64,000 bases of DNA, from NCBI GenBank assembly GCA_947503285.1, contig CANNDD010000002.1:744001-808000 (forward strand), written 5' to 3'. Made by a program: the position numbers and the translations under genes. The notes under the pieces were generated by a model that had not been told where the DNA came from, did not search any database, and saw only the letters and a list, made by a program, of their open reading frames with translations. This DNA comes from an uncultured Croceitalea sp. GTDB lineage: Bacteria; Bacteroidota; Bacteroidia; Flavobacteriales; Flavobacteriaceae. This document shows, piece after piece, positions 46,344 to 55,404 of this stretch (positions are counted from its first letter, which is position 1; each line of letters begins with the position of its first letter).

Positions 46344-47444
46344 ATGACTGAGAAAAGACACAACTGGACCAAGCAAGAGATCCTAGCCATTTATAATAAA
46401 CCATTGATGGAGTTGCTCTACGATGCTGCCAGTATCCATAGAGAAAATCATGACCCCAATACAGTTCAGGTTTCAACCCTTCTTTCTATAAAAACAGGGG
46501 GTTGCCCTGAAGATTGTGGGTATTGCCCCCAAGCGGCCCGTTACCATACCGATATTGAGGGCAATGACCTCATGTCGGTATCACATGTGAAAGCACAGGC
46601 ACTGCGTGCAAAGGCTTCTGGTAGTTCTCGTGTTTGTATGGGTGCTGCATGGCGCAATGTTAAAGATGGACCGGAGTTCGATCAAGTTTTAGAGATGGTA
46701 CGTACCATAAATAAGCTTGATATGGAAGTTTGTTGTACCCTGGGGATGATTACTGAAAATCAAGCAAAACGTTTGGCTGAGGCAGGCTTATATGCTTATA
46801 ACCATAATTTAGATACTTCAGAAGATTATTATAAAGACGTTATTTCGACCCGTGCTTTTGAAGATCGTTTAGACACCATTGAAAATGTTCGTAAAACGAA
46901 TGTGACGGTTTGTAGCGGGGGTATTATTGGTATGGGTGAAAAACTGGAGGACCGTGCGGGGATGTTGGTTGCCTTGTCATCTTTGAATCCGCAACCGGAA
47001 TCGGTACCTATCAATGCTTTGGTGGCTGTTGAGGGCACCCCAATGGAAGATATCGAACCCATTGCCATTTGGGATATGATCCGTATGGTGGCAACCACAA
47101 GAATCGTAATGCCAGAGACCCAGGTTAGGCTTTCTGCAGGGAGAACTGAAATGACACAAGAAGGTCAGGCCATGTGTTTCTTTGCCGGGGCGAATTCCAT
47201 TTTTGCAGGTGACAAGTTATTGACCACTCCGAATCCCGATGTGAATGAAGACATGGAGCTATTCAAATTGTTGGGCCTGAATCCCCAAAAGCCTTTTACA
47301 AAAATCTCGCAGCCAAAAACGGTTGAGGCCGAAGATTCACAATACCAAGCTATGGGTGAAAAACCAAAATGGTCAAGACCAGGGCATAAGATTGAACGTA
47401 ACGAATTGGCCAAGGAAGGTGCCAAGTTGGCCAACAAGAGCTAA
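46344..47444 (+). CDS. bioB: Biotin synthase
   Basis: A 366-residue radical-SAM enzyme that inserts sulfur into dethiobiotin. The SAM [4Fe-4S] motif is in KTGGCPEDCGYCPQAARY (Cys-x3-Cys-x2-Cys). ASGSSRVCMGAAWR, VCCTLGMI, YNHNLDTSEDYY and TVCSGGIIGMGE carry the cysteines and basic residue expected for the second [2Fe-2S] cluster. PETQVRLSAGRTEM and SIFAGDKLLTTPNP close the barrel. It lies 13.6 kb from the ketosynthase and the other bio genes, separated by the accessory block. Confidence 0.98.
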   Translation: MTEKRHNWTKQEILAIYNKPLMELLYDAASIHRENHDPNTVQVSTLLSIKTGGCPEDCGYCPQAARYHTDIEGNDLMSVSHVKAQALRAKASGSSRVCMGAAWRNVKDGPEFDQVLEMVRTINKLDMEVCCTLGMITENQAKRLAEAGLYAYNHNLDTSEDYYKDVISTRAFEDRLDTIENVRKTNVTVCSGGIIGMGEKLEDRAGMLVALSSLNPQPESVPINALVAVEGTPMEDIEPIAIWDMIRMVATTRIVMPETQVRLSAGRTEMTQEGQAMCFFAGANSIFAGDKLLTTPNPDVNEDMELFKLLGLNPQKPFTKISQPKTVEAEDSQYQAMGEKPKWSRPGHKIERNELAKEGAKLANKS

Positions 47445-47502
47445 GTACCATTTTGATTAAGCACTAGTTTAGTATCTTAGCTACTTTCTAAATTTTTATA
47501 AT

Positions 47503-48390
47503 TTGGGACTTAACCTAGAACAAATACCTAAGGTAAAATCGCTTACCAAAGAAGCTTTTATCCAAAACTACTTCAAACCACAAAAACCTGTGGTCATCGA
47601 ACAGTCTATTGAAGATTGGCCTGCCTATTCAAAATGGAATCTAGACTATATCAAGTCGGTTGCCGGTGATAAAGAGGTTCCGTTATACGATGACCGCCCG
47701 GTAAAGCATGACGAAGGTTTTAATCAACCCCATGCCAAAATGAAGATGGCAGACTACATTGACTTGCTTCAAAGTCAACCTACAAAATATCGCATCTTTC
47801 TATGGAATATCCTAAAAGAGGTGCCTCAATTACAGCATGACTTTAGCTATCCTGATTTAGGATTAAAACTGATGAAAGGCTTACCGATGTTGTTTTTCGG
47901 GGGTACTGATTCACATACTTTCATGCATTACGATATTGACCTGGCCAACATATTCCACTTTCACTTCGATGGTGAGAAGCAATGCATACTTTTTCCGCAG
48001 AGTGAGACGAAATATTTGTACAAGATTCCACATTCCCTGATTGTGCGGGAAGATATCGATTTTTCAAATCCAGATTTTGAAAAGTGGCCCGCCTTGAAAC
48101 ACGCTAAGGGCTATATTACAAAATTACAACATGGAAATTTGGTCTATATCCCCGAAGGATATTGGCACCATATGAAATATTTGACCCCAGGTTTCTCTAT
48201 GAGTTTAAGGGCCATAGCGCGAAAACCCAAAAACTTAGGAAAGGCAGTATACAATATTATGGTCATGCGCCATTTTGACAATATGATGCGGCGATTAAAA
48301 GGGCAACGGTGGATCGATAAAAAGAATCATCAGGCCATCATTAAAACCAATAAAAATTATAAAATTGTAAGGTCGAGCGTGTCACACTGA
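47503..48390 (+). CDS. JmjC/cupin-like Fe(II) 2-oxoglutarate oxygenase-type protein
   Basis: A 295-residue cupin-like protein starting at TTG (47503). It resembles the cupin_8/JmjC family: KPVVIEQSIEDWPAYSKW at the N-terminus, FFGGTDSHTFMHYDIDLANIFHFHFDGEKQ supplying an H-x-D pair, ILFPQSETKYLY, and GNLVYIPEGYWHHMKYL with the distal histidine. It could hydroxylate a protein or tRNA substrate, as relatives do, but the target is unknown. It follows bioB by 58 bp and may be cotranscribed. Confidence 0.85.
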   Translation: MGLNLEQIPKVKSLTKEAFIQNYFKPQKPVVIEQSIEDWPAYSKWNLDYIKSVAGDKEVPLYDDRPVKHDEGFNQPHAKMKMADYIDLLQSQPTKYRIFLWNILKEVPQLQHDFSYPDLGLKLMKGLPMLFFGGTDSHTFMHYDIDLANIFHFHFDGEKQCILFPQSETKYLYKIPHSLIVREDIDFSNPDFEKWPALKHAKGYITKLQHGNLVYIPEGYWHHMKYLTPGFSMSLRAIARKPKNLGKAVYNIMVMRHFDNMMRRLKGQRWIDKKNHQAIIKTNKNYKIVRSSVSH

Positions 48391-48414
48391 GCGGAGTTGA
48401 AGTGTAATCGCGCC

Positions 48415-48891
48415 CTAAGTATTCGGAATCAGTTCTTGAAGTTTACGATAGACCAGATGACTCTCCCAACCTCGATACAATAGATAGTCCGCCAGTTTTT
48501 TTCGCTTCTTTTGAACATTGGTTTCGGTAATTTGGGATAGCCTTTTCAAAGATAGCTGATGCAAAGTCGTCAAGTATGCTTCCTCATCAATTTCCTTTAA
48601 TGCCGTTTTGATATTGAATCGCGAGATCTGTCGTTGTTTTAGCTCGTTGACAATACGGTTTTTACCCCATTTTTTAATGTTGAACTTGCCCCGCGCAAAG
48701 CTTTGGGCATAACGTTCTTCATTCAAAAAGTTTTCTTGGATTAAATGTGTAACGATTTGGTCAATGGCCTCGGGTATCATGCGCATGCCCTTTAACTTAT
48801 CGACCACCTCCTTATGGCAACGGTCTTGATAAGCGCAATAAGATTCTAGCTTTCGCTTGGCTTCGGTAACAGAGTAGGCTTTTGAATGCAT
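48415..48891 (-). CDS. recX: Regulatory protein RecX
   Basis: A 158-residue all-helical RecA modulator. It carries the RecX repeats: LESYCAYQDRCHKEVVDKLKG, IVTHLIQENFLNEERYAQSFARGKFNIKKWGKNRIVNELKQRQIS and a C-terminal third repeat (KKLADYLLYRGWESHLVYRKLQEL). Its length and the LNEERYAQSFARGK core are typical. recA is not in the window. It begins 9 bp after the stop of the DUF3667 gene upstream on the same strand. Confidence 0.93.
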   Translation of the reverse strand: MHSKAYSVTEAKRKLESYCAYQDRCHKEVVDKLKGMRMIPEAIDQIVTHLIQENFLNEERYAQSFARGKFNIKKWGKNRIVNELKQRQISRFNIKTALKEIDEEAYLTTLHQLSLKRLSQITETNVQKKRKKLADYLLYRGWESHLVYRKLQELIPNT

Positions 48892-48900
48892 TGCCAGGGA

Positions 48901-49674
48901 TTAGTTGATATAGGCTATTAAAATCATCACCAAGACCATTAAGACAAGTAGTATGATAATCGAAACAGAAAGCAAAATATTGAAAAGCACTAGCTTTAAA
49001 ATTGACATTACTATCCCCAGATTATGCAGTCTACCGAATATATATGCATGAACGAACCAAGTCGCCAAAGTAGAAATGAAAAAAAGTATGGGGTGTGTAA
49101 TAAGGCTAAGGTAAAAGAAAATCAATGTAATTATAAAAATGGTTCCCCGGGCATAGGCATTGAAAATAAGATGTTCGGCATAATTGTAGGTTTTACGGTA
49201 TATAATGTAGGTAAGCAAAGAATACAGGGGTATGAATAATAGGGTGACGATATTGAAATATTTTAAGATTTCAGCTTGTAACCGATCTACACGTTCCAAG
49301 TCCCATTCTTGAATTCCGAACGCCTTGTAGCGTTCTACCAATCGCATATTGAACGCTTGTAGGTTCTCGACGAAGTTGTCCAATAAAAAAGTAAAAGTGA
49401 ACAGGGTTAAAGTCGCTCCGATTATTAAAAAGGTAAATGGATGCACATATTTTTTGCGAACACCAGAAACATATTCTTCAAGAACAATATGAGGTTTTAT
49501 GATTAGCGCGCGTAGGGTGAAAAAATATTTATTGTCCCATCCTAAAATAGTTTCGGCAACCTCAGAGAGTATACGTTTTAAGGTAATTCTTTGCGACACG
49601 ATTTTTGCACCACAATTAGAACAATAGTGCATATGGTCGCCCAAAGCGGATGTACAATTTAGACAGTTTGACAT
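48901..49674 (-). CDS. DUF3667 zinc-ribbon membrane protein
   Basis: A 257-residue protein; I chose the ATG at 49674 because it starts directly with the zinc ribbon (CLNCTSALGDHMHYCSNCGAK). A longer frame to 49713 would only add a tail overlapping the upstream terminator region. After the ribbon comes the DUF3667 signature (FTLRALIIKPHIVLEEYVSGVRKKYVHPFTFLIIG) and about five membrane segments. The function is unknown; the family is common in Bacteroidota. It precedes recX on the same strand. Confidence 0.85.
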   Translation of the reverse strand: MSNCLNCTSALGDHMHYCSNCGAKIVSQRITLKRILSEVAETILGWDNKYFFTLRALIIKPHIVLEEYVSGVRKKYVHPFTFLIIGATLTLFTFTFLLDNFVENLQAFNMRLVERYKAFGIQEWDLERVDRLQAEILKYFNIVTLLFIPLYSLLTYIIYRKTYNYAEHLIFNAYARGTIFIITLIFFYLSLITHPILFFISTLATWFVHAYIFGRLHNLGIVMSILKLVLFNILLSVSIIILLVLMVLVMILIAYIN

Positions 49675-49725
49675 TGTAATGTATTGGCCACGGAATTTAC
49701 AAAAAAACAACACCTGTATAAAACA

Positions 49726-49754
49726 AAAAAGCGGCCCATCTGAGGCCGCTTTTT
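49726..49754 (-). terminator. Rho-independent terminator of rng
   Basis: The stem AAAAAGCGGCC/GGCCGCTTTTT (49726-49736 with 49744-49754) has a 7-nt loop. It lies 2 bp past the RNase G stop on the minus strand and is symmetric enough to work in both directions. Confidence 0.9.
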
Positions 49755-49755
49755 A

Positions 49756-51303
49756 TTACTTAACTATTTTGCCTTCGCTATCCTTAAATCTATATTCAAG
49801 ATAAGTATAGGCATCACGAGGTTGGATTTTAACCCATTTTTTATACTCTAAAAACCATTTTTGGCGAATTGAAGGGACTCCCTTGGTCAAATAAGCCGCT
49901 ATAAAAGGATGTATGTTCAATACAATACCCTTATTCTTATTTGGGCCCTTTAGGATTTTTTCCAAATCAAAATTGATTTTATCGAGTAATACGATAGGCG
50001 CTTCCACTTCCTTTCCTGAACCGTTGGGGTTCTCCTCACTTGTTTTAATATTCATCTCAGGTCTTACACGTTGCCTTGTAATCTGTACTAAACCAAATTT
50101 ACTTGGAGGTAGGATTTTGTGCTTGGCCCGATCATCTTTCATCTCGTCCCTTAAATAATCGAAAAGTTTTCTTCGATGATCGCCCCTGGTCATATCAATA
50201 AAGTCAACCACGATAATACCACCCATATCCCGTAAACGAAGCTGTCGTGCTATTTCAGCCGCGGCGAGCATGTTTACCTCAAGGGCAGTGTCTTCTTGAT
50301 TTTTTGCTTTATTGGAACGGTTACCGCTGTTTACGTCAATTACATGTAAAGCTTCGGTATGTTCGATTACAAGGTAGGCCCCTTTGCTCATTGTGGCAGT
50401 TTTACCAAATGAGGTCTTAATCTGTCGTTCAATCCCAAATTTTTCAAAAATCGGGGCTGAACCATTATATAATTTTACAATGGACTCCTTTTGCGGAGCT
50501 ATTTCGTGCACATAGTCTTTAATGTTATCATAAAGCGTTTCATCATCTACATGGATTCCGGTAAAGGAATCATTAAAAACGTCCCTAAGTATCGAAGAGG
50601 CCCTATTGAGTTCCACTAGTACTTTAGAAGGGTGTTCGGCTTTATGTAACGTCTTGCACATTGCTGTCCATTTGTTCAGCAAGTTTTGGAGATCTTTGTC
50701 GAGCTCTGCGACTTTTTTGCCTTCGGCTACGGTACGTATTATAACCCCAAACCCTTTTGGCTTAATACTCTTTACGAGTCTTTTCAGCCTACTTTTCTCT
50801 TCATTGCTTTCAATTTTTTGGGAAACTGAAACGCGGTCAGAAAAAGGTACCATGACCAAATAACGCCCGGCTATGGAAAGCTCGGAACTTATTCTTGGTC
50901 CCTTGGTGGAAATGGGTTCTTTTACAATTTGTACCAATAACGATTGATTGGCTTTGATAACTTCGTTTATCGAGCCATTCTTATCAATATCTTTTTCAAA
51001 TGGAAAATCTTTTAAGGAAAAATCTCTGAGTTTTCCTGTACGTGCTTGCTTAATGAACTTTAGCATAGAAGCTAGCTGTGGGCCAAGGTCATGGTAATGC
51101 AGAAAGGCATCTTTTTCATAACCAACATTTACGAAGGCTGCATTTAGGCCCGTAACGGGTTTTCTGATTTTGGCGAGGAAAATATCCCCGACCGAAAAGC
51201 TATTGTTATCTTCCTCTTTGTGAAGTTCAATAAGTTTTCCATCTTTTAATAAGGCAAAATCGACAGCGTCAGAACTAGATCTTACGATTAATTCTCTATT
51301 CAC
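49756..51303 (-). CDS. rng: Ribonuclease G/E family endoribonuclease
   Basis: A 515-residue RNase E/G. It opens with MNRELIVRSSSDAVDFALLKDGKLIELH and the S1 domain (FSVGDIFLAKIRKPVTGLNAAFVNVG, DAFLHYHDLG). The catalytic domain has VIEHTEALHVIDVNSG and RLRDMGGIIVVDFIDM, carrying the metal-binding aspartates. No extended C-terminal scaffold is present, so it is the short RNase G type. It probably processes rRNA precursors and turns over mRNA. It is followed by a strong terminator and preceded by the COX24-like gene. Confidence 0.96.
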   Translation of the reverse strand: MNRELIVRSSSDAVDFALLKDGKLIELHKEEDNNSFSVGDIFLAKIRKPVTGLNAAFVNVGYEKDAFLHYHDLGPQLASMLKFIKQARTGKLRDFSLKDFPFEKDIDKNGSINEVIKANQSLLVQIVKEPISTKGPRISSELSIAGRYLVMVPFSDRVSVSQKIESNEEKSRLKRLVKSIKPKGFGVIIRTVAEGKKVAELDKDLQNLLNKWTAMCKTLHKAEHPSKVLVELNRASSILRDVFNDSFTGIHVDDETLYDNIKDYVHEIAPQKESIVKLYNGSAPIFEKFGIERQIKTSFGKTATMSKGAYLVIEHTEALHVIDVNSGNRSNKAKNQEDTALEVNMLAAAEIARQLRLRDMGGIIVVDFIDMTRGDHRRKLFDYLRDEMKDDRAKHKILPPSKFGLVQITRQRVRPEMNIKTSEENPNGSGKEVEAPIVLLDKINFDLEKILKGPNKNKGIVLNIHPFIAAYLTKGVPSIRQKWFLEYKKWVKIQPRDAYTYLEYRFKDSEGKIVK

Positions 51304-51427
51304 TTGTTTCGATTTTTATCTGTTCTTTTTTAAAAGAACAAATAGATTAAACATATATATTGTTCGGTCATTGGACCGATCAAGTACTTAATTTTTGAAC
51401 CGTAATGTCAAAGAACGTATTAAAATG

Positions 51428-51453
51428 AAAAAGTAGTCTACTGACTACTTTTT
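51428..51453 (-). terminator. Terminator overlapping the COX24-like stop codon
   Basis: The stem AAAAAGTAGT/ACTACTTTTT (51428-51437 with 51444-51453), with a 6-nt loop, includes the stop codon of the 29-aa gene. Confidence 0.75.
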
Positions 51454-51534
51454 CTTGTGTCGGTTAGCTCTCCGGCGTTTTTTACGCTTATGGGTCGCTA
51501 CCTTATGTCTCTTTCTTTTTTTTCCACTCGGCAT
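51445..51534 (-). CDS. 29-aa AURKAIP1/COX24-like (bTHX-type) ribosomal small protein
   Basis: A very short gene, easily missed by length cut-offs. The ATG at 51534 opens a 29-residue peptide, MPSGKKRKRHKVATHKRKKR followed by RRANRHKKK, ending at a stop at 51445. The KRKRHKVATHKRKKRRR core matches the AURKAIP1/COX24-domain small proteins that are conserved in Bacteroidota and related to 30S-associated bTHX and mitochondrial mS38. It is almost entirely basic, as expected for an rRNA-binding peptide. It lies between hup and rng on the same strand, an order I recall from other Flavobacteriia. Confidence 0.85.
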   Translation of the reverse strand: MPSGKKRKRHKVATHKRKKRRRANRHKKK

Positions 51535-51560
51535 ATTCGCGTTGCTTTATCGTTAGTTAT

Positions 51561-51851
51561 TTATTTTACCTGTACGTTACTTTTTACTCCTTCAACAAAA
51601 ACCTTCGCTGGCTTAAATGCCGGAATATTGTGTGCAGGAATTTTAATGGTCGTATTCTTCGAAATATTTCTTCCTGTCTTCTCAGCCCTTGTCTTTATGA
51701 TAAAGCTGCCAAAACCTCTCAAATAAACATTATCACCATTCTCTAAGGACGTTTTTACCTCTTCCATAAAAGATTCCACAGTCGCTTGTACGTCACCTTT
51801 TTCAATACCCAGTTTTTCTGAGATTTTAGATACAATATCCGCTTTCGTCAT
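51561..51851 (-). CDS. HU-family DNA-binding protein
   Basis: A 96-residue histone-like protein. It has MTKADIVSKISEKLGIEKGDVQATVESFMEEVKTSLENGDNVYLRGFGSF, the classical HU/IHF N-terminal helices and strands. The DNA-binding arm (IKTRAEKTGRNISKNTTIKIPAHNIPAFKPAK) contains the minor-groove proline. Its length fits a single HU subunit. It is divergent from mutY and upstream of the COX24-like gene. Confidence 0.95.
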   Translation of the reverse strand: MTKADIVSKISEKLGIEKGDVQATVESFMEEVKTSLENGDNVYLRGFGSFIIKTRAEKTGRNISKNTTIKIPAHNIPAFKPAKVFVEGVKSNVQVK

Positions 51852-51963
51852 TTCGTATTTATATTTTCGTTTTTTTTAGGCTTGCAAATATATAAATGTT
51901 TTACTTAAAGCCCTAAAATTTAAGTATATAAACTGTTACTTTGATTCGTTAGTATTTTCTTAC

Positions 51964-53001
51964 ATGACTTTTTCACAAATTATTCTAAAATGGTATGCCG
52001 AAAATAAACGGGAGTTGCCTTGGCGCAATACCCGGGACCCCTATAAAATATGGCTTTCAGAAATAATGTTACAACAGACAAGGGTAGCACAGGGCTTGCC
52101 CTATTATGAGAAGTTCGTTTCGGCCTTTCCGACCGTACATGATTTAGCCAAGGCGAGTGAAGAACGGGTTTTAAAGCTTTGGCAGGGACTGGGTTATTAT
52201 TCAAGGGCACGCAATATGCATGCAACGGCCAAGATGGTGGTAGGCAGTTATAATGGCAAGTTTCCTAGTACGTATAAAGAACTTATAAAACTAAAAGGGG
52301 TAGGTGATTACACCGCAAGTGCCATAGCATCCATTAGTTTTGATGAGCCCCAACCTGTTGTTGACGGTAACGTATATCGGGTTTTGGCTCGGTATTTCGG
52401 TGTAGAACTTGCCATAAACTCCTCTGAAGGCATCAAGCACTTTAAGGCTTTGGCAAGGGAACTCATGAACGAAGATGAGATTCGCGATTACAATCAGGGC
52501 ATTATGGAGTTCGGTGCCATTCAGTGTGCCCCCAAAAAACCCTATTGCCTGCATTGCCCATTGAATGAAGGTTGTATGGCCCTTCAAAAGAACTTGGTAA
52601 ATGAGCTTCCTAAAAAGCTGAAAAAGACCAAAGTCAAGATAAAACATTTCAATTACCTGGTTTTTCTTGATGGAAAGAAGAATACGATTTTAGAGCAGCG
52701 TACCGGACGGGGAATTTGGCAAAATCTATATCAATTTCCTTTAATTGAAAGTGAAGGACAAGTTACCTCAGAGGTTATTGAACATGGAATTTCTGAAAGT
52801 TTCGATGCAATTGAAGTAGGGAAACCTTACGAATACAATCAAAAACCGATTGTTCATAAATTATCACACCAGCATTTGTATACGACATTTTGGATCGTAA
52901 GAACTGATGGATTGCTCGATGACGGGCTTGCCTGGGAGAATCTTGAAAAATTTCCGGTACCTGTTTTAATCGCTGACTTTATAAAAAGCTTTAAATTTTA
53001 G
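51964..53001 (+). CDS. mutY: A/G-specific adenine glycosylase
   Basis: A 345-residue DNA glycosylase that removes adenine mispaired with 8-oxoguanine. The HhH motif LKGVGDYTASAIASI is followed by the catalytic Asp in PVVDGNVYRVLAR. The [4Fe-4S] cluster cysteines fit C-x6-C-x2-C-x5-C (CAPKKPYCLHCPLNEGC). The C-terminal NUDIX-like recognition domain is present (FLDGKKNTILEQRTGRGIWQNLYQFP). It is complete. ssb follows after 15 bp. Confidence 0.97.
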   Translation: MTFSQIILKWYAENKRELPWRNTRDPYKIWLSEIMLQQTRVAQGLPYYEKFVSAFPTVHDLAKASEERVLKLWQGLGYYSRARNMHATAKMVVGSYNGKFPSTYKELIKLKGVGDYTASAIASISFDEPQPVVDGNVYRVLARYFGVELAINSSEGIKHFKALARELMNEDEIRDYNQGIMEFGAIQCAPKKPYCLHCPLNEGCMALQKNLVNELPKKLKKTKVKIKHFNYLVFLDGKKNTILEQRTGRGIWQNLYQFPLIESEGQVTSEVIEHGISESFDAIEVGKPYEYNQKPIVHKLSHQHLYTTFWIVRTDGLLDDGLAWENLEKFPVPVLIADFIKSFKF

Positions 53002-53016
53002 TACTTTTGATGTACT

Positions 53017-53472
53017 ATGAGTGGAACAGTAAATAAAGTAATGCTTATCGGGCATCTAGGTGACGAAGTCAAAATGCACTATTTTGAAGGGGGCGGTTGT
53101 ATTGGAAGGTTTCCTTTGGCAACTAATGAAACGTACACCAATAAACAAACGGGTGAGAAAGTGACCAATACCGATTGGCATAATGTTGTCGTTAGAAACA
53201 AGGCTGCTGAGATTTGTGAAAAGTATTTAAGTAAAGGTGACAAGGTATATGTCGAAGGAAGGCTGAAGAATAGACAATGGCAAGGCGAAGACGGTAATAC
53301 GCGTTACACCACCGAGGTACATGTGCAAGATTTCACTTTTTTGACCAATAAGAATGAGGCAGGGGCAAGTATGCAGCCTGTTCAAACACCACAATCGTCA
53401 GCACCATCAAACACGTCACAGACCCCTGCAGCAGTAGTTGAAACTGAAGACGATGATGATTTACCATTTTAA
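53017..53472 (+). CDS. ssb: Single-stranded DNA-binding protein
   Basis: A 151-residue SSB. The OB fold starts MSGTVNKVMLIGHLGDEVKMHYFEGGG and includes TDWHNVVVRNKAAEICEKYLSKGDKVYVEGRLKNRQW. A Gln/Ser/Pro-rich linker (about 110-140) leads to the acidic protein-interaction tip DDDDLPF. It lies downstream of mutY and upstream of gldE, with short gaps, and is probably cotranscribed. Confidence 0.97.
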   Translation: MSGTVNKVMLIGHLGDEVKMHYFEGGGCIGRFPLATNETYTNKQTGEKVTNTDWHNVVVRNKAAEICEKYLSKGDKVYVEGRLKNRQWQGEDGNTRYTTEVHVQDFTFLTNKNEAGASMQPVQTPQSSAPSNTSQTPAAVVETEDDDDLPF

Positions 53473-53496
53473 CGAGTCTAATTAAATTGCAGTTCG

Positions 53497-54825
53497 TTGG
53501 ACCCTGACCCCTTTAGTTTACTAGTATTGGCAGTAGCTTTTGAAGGTGTATTTGTATTGAAAGTCATTGTGCTTCTTGTTCTTTTGACCTGTTCGGCCTT
53601 GATTTCAGGTGCAGAAGTAGCATTATTCGGTCTTTCACAGACCCATTTAAATCAAATTGATGAAAAGGAAACGGCTAAGGGTAAACTAATTTTAAAACTT
53701 CTTGCCAAACCCAAAAAACTGCTGGCGACAATTCTGATTGCCAATAATGCCATTAATATCGGAATCGTGCTTTTGTTCAGTTCACTGGGCAATACCCTAT
53801 TCTCGAAAATTGATCAAACCGTATTTGGGGTCATTTCAGTCCGTTTTTTATTGGAGGTACTGGTAGCGACATTTTTGATTTTGATGTTTGGGGAGATACT
53901 TCCGAAAATCTATGCCAATAGAAATCGGGTGCAGTTTGCACATTTTATGGCCTTACCCTTACGTTTTCTAGATATTATCTTCACCCCTATTAGTGCGCCA
54001 ATGCGTTCTGCCACTTTGTTTCTTCAAGATAAATTGGGTAGACAGAAGTCAAACTTTGGGGTCGATCATTTGTCACAGGCCTTAGAACTGACTTCAGAGG
54101 GCGATACCACAAAAGAAGAACAGAAGATTTTAGAAGGCATTGTATCTTTTGGCAATACCGACACCAAACAGGTCATGCGGCCACGTATTGATATTTTTGC
54201 CCTTAATGAAGAAATGAAATTTCTTGAGGTACTTGAAGAAATAAAGAAAAATGGGTATTCCCGTATTCCTGTTTTCTCTGATAATATGGATAACGTACTC
54301 GGGGTACTGTACGTGAAAGATATGCTACCTTATATTGATAGAAAGTCGTTCAATTGGATGTCGCTGATACGAGAACCTTATTTTGTGCCAGAGAACAAAA
54401 AACTGGATGATCTTTTATTAGAATTTCAAGAACAAAAAAAACACCTGGCCATTGTTGTAGATGAGTACGGAGGTACCTCAGGTATCGTTACGCTCGAAGA
54501 TGTCATTGAAGAAATTGTTGGTGATATCAGTGATGAATTCGATGATGAGGATTTGATATTCTCAAAGTTGGACGAATACACCTATGTCTTTGAGGGAAAG
54601 ACGACCTTAAAGGATTTTTATAGGGTTGTAAAGTTAGGGAACGAAGAAGCTTTTGAGCAGCGAAAAGGGGAGTCGGAGACCATTGCAGGTTTTGTTCTGG
54701 AAATATCGGGAAGTTTTCCGAAACGGGGAGAAAATGTAGTTTTCGATGGTCACATCTTCACTGTTGAAAGTCTGGACAAAAAGCGATTAAAGCAAATCAA
54801 AGTAAAATTGCCCCATGAAGTATAA
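53497..54825 (+). CDS. gldE: Gliding-motility-associated protein GldE
   Basis: A 442-residue CNNM/CorC-type membrane protein; it starts at TTG (53497). A DUF21 membrane domain (about 20-190: ALISGAEVALFGLSQTHLNQI, ATILIANNAINIGIVLL, FGEILPKIYANRNR) is followed by two CBS domains (MRPRIDIFALNEEMKFLEVLEEI, LAIVVDEYGGTSGIVTLEDVIEEIVGDI). A CorC/HlyC C-terminal domain ends the protein. Its length and the following gldD match the gldE-gldD pair of gliding Flavobacteriia. Ion transport is possible, but its gliding role is inferred from the family. It overlaps gldD by 11 bp. Confidence 0.93.
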   Translation: MDPDPFSLLVLAVAFEGVFVLKVIVLLVLLTCSALISGAEVALFGLSQTHLNQIDEKETAKGKLILKLLAKPKKLLATILIANNAINIGIVLLFSSLGNTLFSKIDQTVFGVISVRFLLEVLVATFLILMFGEILPKIYANRNRVQFAHFMALPLRFLDIIFTPISAPMRSATLFLQDKLGRQKSNFGVDHLSQALELTSEGDTTKEEQKILEGIVSFGNTDTKQVMRPRIDIFALNEEMKFLEVLEEIKKNGYSRIPVFSDNMDNVLGVLYVKDMLPYIDRKSFNWMSLIREPYFVPENKKLDDLLLEFQEQKKHLAIVVDEYGGTSGIVTLEDVIEEIVGDISDEFDDEDLIFSKLDEYTYVFEGKTTLKDFYRVVKLGNEEAFEQRKGESETIAGFVLEISGSFPKRGENVVFDGHIFTVESLDKKRLKQIKVKLPHEV

Positions 54826-55372
54826 TGTAATTGCCTTAGTACTATTGTTGGTCTTTTTTTCATCATGTAAAGATGATGTATTACCAAAACCCAAGGCAAT
54901 GTTGCGATTGCAGTACGAATCGGGAAGTTACCATACTACCGATTTGGAATGTTATTATGAATTTGAACAAAACACCTTATCAAGAATAAAAGAAACAAAT
55001 GATTGCTCTTTGGTGTTGGATTATCCGATAATGAAGGGATCCATTTACATTACCTATAAAAAAGTGGATAAGGGCAATCTAAGGACATTGCTGACCGATG
55101 CCCAAAAACTTTCTTATGAACACGTATCAAAAGCGGATAACATTGTCGAACAGCCTTATATCAATGATGAAGATAAGGTATACGGTATGTTTTATGAAGT
55201 TACCGGCAACGCGGCCTCACAATCACAATTCTACGTTACCGACAGTATCAATCATTTTGTAACGGGGTCACTTTATTTTTACGCAAGGCCAAATTACGAT
55301 TCCATCTATCCTGCGGCAATCTATCTTCAAAATGATATCCGTAAAATCATGGAGAGTTTACAATGGAAATAA
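54815..55372 (+). CDS. gldD: Gliding motility lipoprotein GldD
   Basis: A 185-residue lipoprotein (lipobox FSSC, near residue 18). PKPKAMLRLQYESGSYHTTDLECYYEFEQN, GSIYITYKKVDKGNLRTLLTDAQKL and the conserved end (YFYARPNYDSIYPAAIYLQNDIRKIMESL) match GldD. It is needed for gliding and type IX secretion in Flavobacterium. It overlaps gldE by 11 bp, so the two are translationally coupled. The other gld genes are not in this window. Confidence 0.92.
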   Translation: MKYNVIALVLLLVFFSSCKDDVLPKPKAMLRLQYESGSYHTTDLECYYEFEQNTLSRIKETNDCSLVLDYPIMKGSIYITYKKVDKGNLRTLLTDAQKLSYEHVSKADNIVEQPYINDEDKVYGMFYEVTGNAASQSQFYVTDSINHFVTGSLYFYARPNYDSIYPAAIYLQNDIRKIMESLQWK

Positions 55373-55404
55373 CCACCTTTTCTTAGCGGATTGTTTAAAA
55401 TCAG

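Noticed and set aside
51364-51427. Possible additional small gene between rng and the COX24-like gene
   Set aside because: No start-stop frame of reasonable length with plausible composition was found.
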